Part shown: positions 57,801-64,000 of the stretch, one piece after another | Layout: each line of letters begins with the position of its first letter | How positions within the stretch are numbered: position 1 is the first letter of the stretch | Source of the DNA: Enoplolaimus lenunculus | Taxonomy: Eukaryota > Nematoda > Enoplea > Enoplida > Thoracostomopsidae | Length of the DNA stretch: 64,000 nt | Assembly: GCA_030248215.1 (NCBI GenBank) | Contig: JASANG010001117.1 | Span: 18,501-82,500, forward strand | Reading direction: 5' to 3' | Program-made: the position numbers and the translations under genes | Notes under the pieces: model-generated | Told to the model about the DNA's origin: nothing | Database searches by the model: none | Seen by the model: only the letters and a program-made list of their open reading frames with translations

Positions 57801-60124
57801 GCCAGCAAAAAGCCATATCCACAGCAAAGTTTTAGTCAAATTGGATATAAAACAGGTTGAATTGTGGGCTAAAATTCACAAGCGTAGCGCTCAAAAAGTC
57901 AAGCGTTAGTTTTTGCAGTCGAGTAGGGTTGCCCTATATCTGACGGCCGGCGCCGTTCGTCACCCGTACAGCAGCGCTGTCTGTCATCGGATGTCACCCC
58001 TACGGCGCCTGCCCGTCACTACGCGTCATCCGTACGGTGCCGTCCGTACGTAAGTTTGAACCATAAATGTGGGAAAAAGTATAAACGACCAAAGTTGCTC
58101 AACCAGTTTACCTCAACGTTGATTGATTTAAAATAAACCATTTGAGTGACGTTGATGCAATCGTTAATTGCGTTTGATGACGTCATTGAAATGCATTTAT
58201 CTTCGATATAAGTCTCGTTTGAGTCGAGTATGCATCGTTCAGACGGTGTGAGCAGACCAAAAATTTCGAACAGCAAATTGATTTGTGCGATGAGAAATGT
58301 GTACGTCAAAGCGATCAAAACGAACATCTGATACCATCCGAATCCGAGCATCTGAAATTTAAAAATTTAAATGTCAAATTAAAATATTATGAGCCAATGC
58401 CTGGGTTTAGGAAACCTTACTTAAATGCGACTTAGTACTAAGTACGGGCTAAGTAATTGATTAACTATTTTGCCGTTTTTAAAAAATGTAAATACTTAAG
58501 TCGCTGAATAAATTTGATATGCTACAATTTAACCACTCAAGTATAACACCCTTGGTCTATTTGAAACTGTAGCCTCATGATGCCTTCTTAATATAAAGCA
58601 AAACTCTCAGTTCCTTGACATGAGAATAACCGTTTTGGCGCTTGTTTGGTTGTGCACGAAAATTTAAGTATTTACTTAAATCTGTGACTTAAGTAATTAC
58701 TTAAGTATAACCTAAGCAAATACTTAAGTAAGATTTCCGAAACCCAGCCAATGTTACTTTACCAAAAAAACAGTTGGCTATTATTTCTAAGCCCAAAGCC
58801 TTCAGTAGTAGAATAAACCCCAAGGATACCTGTAAAACTAAACCGAATCCTAAATATGGCGCTACAGACGTCATGGCCAATGTTACTTTTAGGGCAGTAA
58901 CAGTAGATTAAGCGTATTCTTAAGCGTAAGTCTAAACCTAAGCGTTGTAAAAACGATAAAAGTAACATGAGCCGCCGTCATGGGACGCCGTACGTCACCG
59001 AGCAGTTTCGTACAACAACAATTCGCTGTCGATCCTGCCCGGTGATGGACGGCATTTATTAAAAAGTCTTGCACCACCGTAAAAATTCTATTCAAAAAAT
59101 TAACATTAAGCTTAAGAATGGTGCTATAATCATCAAAATTTTTTTATTTATTCCGGCACCGCCAGTGGCTGTCTGTAGACGAGTGTAACCATCTGTCACC
59201 GTCTGCTATCACACGCGACACAGGGTCACCCTAAGGCTATTCGATTGCAGTCCCGTGCGTTACCGGAACGATTTAAGCCACATTAAATATTCTGATGGCT
59301 TCGACGTAATTCGATTTCATAAAAAATTTTACGTTCGGCTCAAATTTTCCTAAAATATTCAAATATTCGTTAACCAAAAAGAAATAATTAAAATTTTAAA
59401 ATAAAGCTTTTCAATTGACAATTTCTCACGCCACAATTGAATTTAAGTAAATTCAGCCATATATTTTGATAAGACAACATTAATGTTTTGGGATTTTCGC
59501 ACCAATTCTCACATCAGAACTGCACAAATCTGAAATTTTTTACTTTGATTAATAATACAGAAATTGCGTCTGGCTTCTCGACCGATTCCCTTCCGAATGT
59601 TTTTTTCAAGTTTATCTTGATTTTGACATCTGGTTGTTTATGAAGTATAGGCCAATGTAAACAACAGGGGCGGAACAGTATTATAAGCATATTTCTATGC
59701 CTAAGCCTAAGCCTAATCCTAAGCTTATGCCTAAAGCGTAAGAATGAGCATATTCCTAAGCCTAAAGCCTAAGCCTAAGCCTAAAGCGTAAGAATGAGCA
59801 TATTCCTAAGCCTAAGCCAAGCCAAAAAATTAGTCTAAAGCTTAAGCTTACTCTATTGCAGTCCCGCCGAAAAACGTTCCGCCTCTGATCTTCACATGGG
59901 CCGAAGTATAGAATGCGTCAATGCAAGTCAGAGGGCAGATCATCAAGCTGGACGACGGGAGGACAGAAAATATTTTCAAAAGGGGCATGCGACGATTTTA
60001 ATGACTTATAAGCGATAATACTTTAACTTTTTCCCAGGGGTTGAGCTGCAAGCTATCGTTTTGGTTTTCAGTACGGCCCAGTGATACTTACATCGTCGAC
60101 AACATTTTCTACCACCTCGTTCAT
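44865..60124 (-). CDS. SLC22A: SLC22-type organic ion transporter (major facilitator), complete gene
   Basis: Twelve exons join in phase to 558 aa: 60124-60092, 58351-58112, 57048-56929, 55917-55841, 54305-54205, 52271-52160, 51128-50844, 49969-49829, 48984-48899, 47780-47660, 46068-45996 and 45152-44865. SLC22 carriers move organic cations, anions or carnitine across the plasma membrane. Family marks: a first membrane segment ([19 protein letters not shown]); an extracellular loop with NET and NVT glycosylation sites and Cys; the loop 2-3 motif ADMWGRKW (123-131); FFIGFFVGG in the third segment; [11 protein letters not shown] (232-242); [20 protein letters not shown] near segments 10-11; and LPETKNSPL (491-499). 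The outer loop is short for the family. The cytoplasmic loop after segment 6 carries five Cys in a row. Substrate class cannot be told from this. Introns are full of MITEs. Confidence 0.9.
45194..45450 (+). repeat. tRNA-related SINE (glycine-like head), copy 2
   Basis: Contains GCTGAGTGGTGATGGTATAC (A box region), CGCCTCCCACTCC (CCC anticodon arm as in tRNA-Gly) and AAGTTCGAATCC (B box), followed by the shared tail. SLC22 intron 11, 42 bases upstream of the last exon. Confidence 0.72.
45553..45758. mobile_element. Family-A MITE
   Basis: ACATTGAAAAGAACAGCGGC to CCTGATCCTTACATGGGCC; SLC22 intron 11. Confidence 0.75.
46176..46428. mobile_element. Family-F MITE with perfect CCTAAG array
   Basis: GGCCCATGTATAGAACTGGG to CTGTTCTTTACGTGGGCC, flanked by GCCCTTCA / GCCCTTCC. 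About 16 perfect CCTAAG units at 46218-46315. SLC22 intron 10. Confidence 0.88.
46551..46668. mobile_element. Family-C MITE, left half
   Basis: CACTGCAAAAAATGGTGAGT followed by the family motifs; the right half is missing. SLC22 intron 10. Confidence 0.7.
46938..47190 (-). repeat. tRNA-derived SINE (valine-like head)
   Basis: Same family as the copy at 29.1 kb: CTGGAGAAGCGGGCTACGGG, then the B- and A-box region in reverse, then GCTGCCAGCAAGCATACAAC and TATTGCATATGCGCTAGGAC. SLC22 intron 10. Confidence 0.75.
47405..47637. mobile_element. Family-F MITE
   Basis: GGGCCCATGTATAGAACAGG to CCTGTTCTATACATGAGC, flanked by AAAACTTT / GAAACTTT. SLC22 intron 10. Confidence 0.85.
47831..48241. mobile_element. 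Family-A MITE with long CCTAAG array
   Basis: GACCAATGTAAACAACATGG to CTGATCTTTACATGGGCC, flanked by CATTTCTT / CATTTCTA. About 45 degenerate CCTAAG units occupy 47877-48160. SLC22 intron 9. Confidence 0.85.
48542..48820. mobile_element. Family-D MITE
   Basis: AATATTCACACGTACAATTT left, GCGCGTGTGAATAGGGCTT right; SLC22 intron 9, near exon 9. Confidence 0.82.
49490..49809. mobile_element. Two adjacent degraded family-A MITEs
   Basis: Right ends GTTCTGTTCTTCACATTGGC (about 49567) and CCTGTTCTTTACATTGGCC (49809), each preceded by a few TTAGGC units. They lie next to SLC22 exon 8. Confidence 0.6.
51325..51592. mobile_element. Family-G MITE, partial and inverted
   Basis: Shares AGCTTGAGCGATAATGCAAG and ends in CCCCTCTTATTCGGGTTCCT; SLC22 intron 6. 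Confidence 0.7.
51737..51810. repeat. (AAT)n microsatellite
   Basis: About 24 perfect AAT units at the left flank of a family-B MITE in SLC22 intron 6. Confidence 0.95.
51867..52125. mobile_element. Family-B MITE
   Basis: TACACTGTAAATTTCAATGA and its inverse. It ends 35 bases beyond the SLC22 exon-6 donor. Confidence 0.85.
52466..52664. mobile_element. Family-F MITE
   Basis: CGCCCATGTATAAAACAGGG to GCCCTGTTCTATACATC; SLC22 intron 5. Confidence 0.8.
53049..53345. mobile_element. Family-D MITE
   Basis: TTAAGGTCCTATTCACACGT left and CACGTGTGAATGTGGCTTAA right show the TTAA target duplication clearly. Confidence 0.85.
53398..53680. mobile_element. Family-I repeat, degraded
   Basis: AAAATGTACCAGCGCGCGTT core and CACTCTTGTCTAAAGAGTAA right end; abuts a family-B MITE. 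Confidence 0.65.
53681..53936. mobile_element. Family-B MITE
   Basis: TACACTGTAAATTCCAATGA and its inverse; it abuts the family-I element on its left. Confidence 0.85.
54042..54196. mobile_element. Family-E-like MITE, diverged
   Basis: GGCCCATGTTACTTTCAGAC to CCTAAAAGAAACATTGGC; next to SLC22 exon 5. Confidence 0.65.
54460..54812. mobile_element. Family-A MITE, one end lost, long CCTAAG array
   Basis: Left end GGCCAATGTAAACAACAAGG. The array runs to 54812 with about 26 CCTAAG units at its right side, and no matching right end is seen. Confidence 0.75.
55190..55396. mobile_element. Family-A MITE
   Basis: CCAATGTGAACAACAGAGGC to CCTGATCTTTACATGGGCC; SLC22 intron 4. Confidence 0.75.
55424..55678. 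mobile_element. Family-B MITE
   Basis: TACACTGTAAATTTCAGTAA and its inverse; SLC22 intron 4. Confidence 0.83.
57072..57214. mobile_element. Family-E MITE
   Basis: GGCCAATCTTACTTTAAGAG to CTTAAAGTAACATGGGCC with the perfect 8-bp duplication TACAAATA. It lies 23 bases upstream of the SLC22 exon-3 acceptor. Confidence 0.9.
58397..58747. mobile_element. Inverted-end repeat (TGGGTTTCGGAAATC ends)
   Basis: CTGGGTTTAGGAAACCTTAC left and GTAAGATTTCCGAAACCCAG right; many ACTTAAGTA palindromes near the right end. SLC22 intron 1. Confidence 0.65.
58875..58973. mobile_element. Family-E MITE, short copy
   Basis: GGCCAATGTTACTTTTAGGG to AAAAGTAACATGAGCC, flanked by GACGTCAT / GCCGTCAT. A second worn left end is at 58747. 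Confidence 0.8.
59650..59902. mobile_element. Family-A MITE, intact ends
   Basis: GGCCAATGTAAACAACAGGG to CTGATCTTCACATGGGCC with the perfect 8-bp duplication GAAGTATA. SLC22 intron 1. Confidence 0.9.
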
Positions 60125-60161
60125 ATTGTTGGTGTTAGCTATAAATCAAAGCAGATTTGAA

Positions 60162-60228
60162 TATATATATGTATGTATGTATATATGTATATATGTATGT
60201 ATATATATATCTATATATATATATTAAG
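60162..60228. repeat. TA/TATG microsatellite
   Basis: Irregular TATATATG and TATGTATG units just upstream of the SLC22 start codon (60124). Confidence 0.85.
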
Positions 60229-60274
60229 TTTCTTTACCAATTGCGTATTAATGAAGAATGCAGTGAAATGTTTA

Positions 60275-60424
60275 GGCCAATGTAAACAACAGAGGCGGAA
60301 CAGTATTATAAGCATATTGCTAAGCCTAAGCCTAAGCCTAAACCTAAGCCAAGCAAAAGAATTACTATAAAGCTTAAGCTTAGTCCCGCATAAAAACCTT
60401 CCGCCTCTGATCTTTACATTTGCC
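60275..60424. mobile_element. Family-A MITE, shortest copy
   Basis: GGCCAATGTAAACAACAGAG to CTGATCTTTACATTTGCC, flanked by AATGTTTA / AATCTTTA. Confidence 0.8.
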
Positions 60425-60499
60425 AATCTTTAAAACCAATCAATTTCAGCAAGCCAAGATGATTTGACAAACAATGGAATTACTTTCCACCGAAATTGC

Positions 60500-60815
60500 G
60501 GCCAATGTAAAGAAAAGGGGTGGAACAGTATTATAAATATATTCTTAAGCCTAAGCCTAAGCCTAAGCCTAAGCCTAAGCTTAAGCCTAAACCTAAGCCT
60601 AAGCCTAAGCCTAAGCCTAAGCCTAAGCTTAAGCCTAAGCCTAAGCCTAAGCCTAAGCCTAAGCTTAAGCCTTAGCCTAAGCCTTAGCCTTAGCCTAAGC
60701 CTAAGCCTAAGCCTAAGCCTAAGCCTAAGCCTAAGCCTAAGCCTAAGCCTAAGCTTAAGCTTACTCTTTTCTAGTAACACAGAAAAACGTTCCGCCCCTG
60801 ATCTTTACATGGGCC
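60500..60815. mobile_element. Family-A MITE with long CCTAAG array
   Basis: GGCCAATGTAAAGAAAAGGG to CTGATCTTTACATGGGCC. About 34 CCTAAG or CTTAAG units fill 60545-60758. Confidence 0.85.
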
Positions 60816-61082
60816 GTATGGTAGATGAGAACGCTATGGTACTGGAAGCAAACCGAAATGAAAAGCTGATTTGAAGCTATTTCAAACGCAATGCGCCAAA
60901 CTTAGCAAAAAACAGTGAAAATTTACGGTCAACTGATAAGAGTTTAAGCTAAATTCCACAACGTTTAGACGCTGTCAAAATTATACGGTTTGCTTAAAGC
61001 TGCATAAGGCTCGTTTAATGCGAGCAGGCATCCTTTTCAATTTATGAGGGTTCAAGGCTTCAAAATATAATAAGCGGTCCAC

Positions 61083-61505
61083 AAATAGAACAGGGTGTAG
61101 TGTAAGCATATTCCTAAGCATAAGCCGGCCCATGTTACTTTAAGGGGCGTCCAGGTGTCTGGTGTGTCTATAAAAGAGTAGGTTCAGATTCTAGATTACA
61201 TTTTTTTGCTTAGGCTTAGGCTTAGGAATACGTTTTTGCAACGCTTAGACTTAGGCTCAGGCTTAAGAATACGCTTAATGTACTGTTACGCCCCTTAAAG
61301 TAACATTGGCCCATAAGCCTAAGCATCACAAAAGGGCCAATGTATAGAAAAGGGCCGCAGTATAAGCATATGTCTAAACATAAGCTTAAGTTTGAGCGTC
61401 ATAATTAGTTTATACCTTAAGCGTAAACCTAAGCCTAAGCAAAAAATTATCTAACCCTTAACCTTATTCCATTGCAGCCTTGCAGAAAAACGTTTCGCCT
61501 TGTTT
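61083..61505. mobile_element. Family-F-type remnants interrupted by a family-E MITE
   Basis: Fragments of F-type ends (AGAACAGGGTGTAGTG; CCAATGTATAGAAAAGGGCC) surround the family-E element at 61127-61311, which has its own 8-bp duplication CATAAGCC. This is a nested insertion. Confidence 0.65.
61127..61311. mobile_element. Family-E MITE, nested in a family-F remnant
   Basis: GGCCCATGTTACTTTAAGGG to CTTAAAGTAACATTGGCC with the 8-bp duplication CATAAGCC on both sides. Confidence 0.9.
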
Positions 61506-61520
61506 TTTGCAAAAAGGTTG

Positions 61521-61951
61521 CTGTATTGACCCGAATAAGAGGGGGGACTGATATTTATTTGGCCTCTTCAGAGGGTACCCCCTTGTTATTCGGTTACGGA
61601 CTGTTATTTATTTTTAACCCACGCTCCGCCGCCCTTCGTTACTGATATATATGGTACTGCAACTAGCCGTTGAATTAAACGTTTATTTGTCATGTGTCAA
61701 TAGCTTGAGCGATAATAAAAGGTTATACCTAGGAATGTACTTTCAAAATATAAGTACGCTTTAAATTTTCGAGCTCAAATTATTTAGTCCTTCCTGGAGT
61801 CATTTCTGTGCTAAAATTAGGGTTAATTGACATTTATGGATTCTAATTAGGGTTTAGGGATCTATCCGCTTACGGATTTTTATTAGGATTACTGACTCTT
61901 ATTGATTCGGACCCAAAATGGGGACCCCCCTCTTATTCGAGTCAATACAGT
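61521..61951. mobile_element. Family-G MITE, full length
   Basis: CTGTATTGACCCGAATAAGA and inverse TCTTATTCGAGTCAATACAG bound about 430 bases matching the 6.6-kb copy in inverse order. Confidence 0.82.
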
Positions 61952-62030
61952 AGTGAAAACTTTTAGCTTTGTCTGAGTTCTGGGGTATGATCCAATCGTC
62001 AAATCGTCGAATTTTTGTCTGCAGTAGAAT

Positions 62031-62235
62031 GGCCCATGTAAAGAATGCAAAGATCAGGGGCGGAACGTTTTTCTGTGGGACTGCAATAGAGCAAGCTTAA
62101 ACTTTAGATTAATTTTTTGCTTGTCTTAGGATTAGGCTTACGAATAAACTCATTCTTACGCTTAGGCTTTAGGCTTAGGCTTAGGCTTAGTAATATGCTT
62201 ATTACACTGTTCCGCAACTGTTCTTTAAATTGGCC
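62031..62235. mobile_element. Family-A MITE
   Basis: GGCCCATGTAAAGAATGCAA, where the first bases are partly repeated, to GTTCTTTAAATTGGCC. Confidence 0.7.
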
Positions 62236-62631
62236 TCTTTTTCCGCGTTCGCGTTCGCTAAGCGATAATATTATTAGTTTTTTTTGAATATTTCGGTTTC
62301 TCATTTACTATCTCAATAATTTAGCACCTAAAATTTGAAGTTTTGAAATATTCGATTCTTAAATTACTAATTTTCCATGATCAAAAGGACAGGTTTTGGT
62401 CAAATAATTTAGCTGGTGCCGTCCAAAATGGTTTGCTACGCTTCAAATCATATCTGACGAACAGTTGGTGGATAGGCTTCAAATAGTTTTACCATCATTG
62501 CACTCAGCACAGCAAACTGCGTCGAATGATATACAAATTTAAACTACTGTGTTTACACTATTTTGGACAAACGGCGGCTGGGTGAAAATGATAGAAACCA
62601 CGCAATCTTTTCACATGGGTCAAACATGGAT

Positions 62632-62838
62632 TGTCCGATATCCGGATATGACGAATATCCAGATATGTATCCAAAAAGCAATACATCCGGATATCCGTAT
62701 AAAAATATCCGGTAAAAATTGCCAGATATCCGGATGTGACAGATACCAAGATAAGTTTTGAACGCAAGTATATATGTCCGGATATCCAAATATCAGGATA
62801 GATATCTGCCAAAATATGCCGGATATCCGGATATGACA
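62632..62838. repeat. Cluster of ATATCCGGATAT palindromes
   Basis: At least eight variants of ATATCCGGATAT, or its half ATATCCGG, occur in about 200 bases. The open frames seen here are by-products. Confidence 0.75.
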
Positions 62839-63091
62839 AAAATATTATGATGTCTGTTATTGCCGTAAACTTCTATGCCGGTCAGAGCACACTGTTTTAC
62901 TGTATCTTTAACCCAAAAACCATTTTAGAGTTGTTTGAAGTAAAATAAAAGTTTATAAAATACAAAGTTGTTCTTGTTGAATAGCAAAAATAGAACATTC
63001 AGCATACACTCGACAAATATTGAATAAATACAAAACCACGGAGAAACGCCTAATCTGGCATTTTCTCTGGAAAACATTTACCTAAAACTTT

Positions 63092-63288
63092 GGCCAATGT
63101 ATAGAACAGGGCCGTAACAGTAGCATAACCATATTTCTAAACCTAAATTTAAGCATAATAAGCCGCTTATACTTAAGCATATAGGCTAATCCTACGCAAA
63201 AAAATAGTCTAAAGTTTAAACTTGCTCTATTGCAGTCCCTCAGAAATCCGTTCCACCCCTGATCTATACGTGGGATCTTTACATGGGC
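63092..63288. mobile_element. Mixed family-A/F MITE
   Basis: Left end is the F type (GGCCAATGTATAGAACAGGG). The right side carries an F-like end (CTGATCTATACGTGGGATC) followed by an A-like end (ATCTTTACATGGGC), as if one element sits at the edge of another. Confidence 0.6.
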
Positions 63289-63412
63289 TATAACTTTTAT
63301 CGCCAATACCTTTTTAGATGATATTAACATAATCATTGTTAAAGAAAATTCTTGTCAAACTACAGATTAATGTTATACTATTAAAGACTTAAAAATAGCT
63401 TAATGCATTGTT

Positions 63413-63683
63413 CACAATAAAAAATTTCATTTTGTCATCGGAAACATTATAGGATAGGGTTAACACTTGTTAATTTTCAAAATTGTCATGTGTTCACCCT
63501 ACTCTAACGCGTGTTACTAGACGCTCTGTTATACGTGTCTGGATAGGGGTGTGACATGTGCTAGACTAGGGTTAACGCTATTTTTCAGTTAGTGTAGGGT
63601 TAACGTATGACAATTTTGAAAATTAACAAGTGTTAACCCTATCTTATAATGTTTCCGATGACAAAATGAAATTTTTTATTGTG
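63413..63683. mobile_element. Foldback-type element with about 75-bp inverted arms
   Basis: The left arm 63413-63489 (CACAATAAAAAATTTCATTT ... TTCAAAATTGTCAT) is matched almost base for base by the right arm 63607-63683. The roughly 115-base centre holds further TAGGGTTAAC motifs. Confidence 0.85.
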
Positions 63684-63758
63684 AGCGATACGTAATCATA
63701 GTTCAAAGTCTACGGTTTAGCCTCAGTGTACGACTAAAGCTAAAATCAACCTAACATG

Positions 63759-63842
63759 GTGCAACCGGAGGTGAAAAATACCGGAACAGGAGGTCAACGA
63801 TATCTGCCGGAGCCGGAGGCAGACCTCCGGTTGTACCCTGCA
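63759..63842. mobile_element. Family-H repeat, shortest copy
   Basis: TGCAACCGGAGGTGAAAAAT to CAGACCTCCGGTTGTACCCT in 84 bases. Another copy starts at 63974 and leaves the window. Confidence 0.78.
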
Positions 63843-64000
63843 ACCCAAGCCTAAACAAAAAAATTAGTCACAAGGAAAAGCTAACATTAAAGTCCCGCGG
63901 TGAAATTCTAAACCGTTAATACCGACAGGAACCCTCGCTATCAATGGAATTAGCCCGATCAAAATAACCAGAGTGCAACCGGAATCTGCCTCCGTCTCTG

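Larger units (their letters stand above)
60816..64000. other. Region upstream of SLC22: repeats only
   Basis: Families E, F, A, G and H, a foldback element and the ATATCCGGATAT cluster. I see no exon. Confidence 0.6.

Noticed and set aside
62549-62839. Open frames near 62.6-62.8 kb
   Set aside because: Produced by the ATATCCGGATAT palindromes, open on both strands.

Overview
This is a window of animal (metazoan) nuclear DNA. It is AT-rich and crowded with short non-autonomous DNA transposons. All recognisable genes are split by GT-AG introns, and their proteins are animal families: a PHACTR-like PP1/actin regulator, calcyphosine-like CAPSL and an SLC22 carrier. A tunicate or other invertebrate deuterostome is plausible from the CAPSL similarity and the small-gene, high-MITE layout, but I cannot fix the species.

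Layout: (1) 1-14841, plus strand, the 3' part of a PHACTR-like gene with a long polyglutamine tract; nine exons join in phase and end in a 10-nt last exon. (2) 16569-29105, minus strand, a complete five-exon CAPSL gene with an Arg/Tyr/Ser-rich tail. Its last intron holds a Ty3/gypsy LTR element (18176-22782) and its second intron holds a 3.1-kb MITE grown into about 96 copies of a 31-bp unit. (3) 32615-33339, minus, a partial unrecognised gene. (4) 37282-39652, minus, an unrecognised two-exon low-complexity basic protein. (5) 44865-60124, minus, a complete twelve-exon SLC22-type transporter of 558 aa. (6) 60125-64000, repeats only.

The rest is repeats. Three related MITE families share GGCC ends, 8-bp target duplications (hAT-like) and interiors made of the hexamer TTAGGC or its complement. 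Other families have TA (mariner-like) or TTAA (piggyBac-like) target sites, and there are tRNA-derived SINEs. The TTAGGC interiors create many false open frames (LSLS, LRLR, GLGL, KPKP).

I see no operon-like functional link between the genes. The PHACTR-like and CAPSL genes converge, and the four minus-strand genes follow one another head to tail. Exon models were built by eye from splice consensus, reading-frame continuity and family similarity; no alignment was run.
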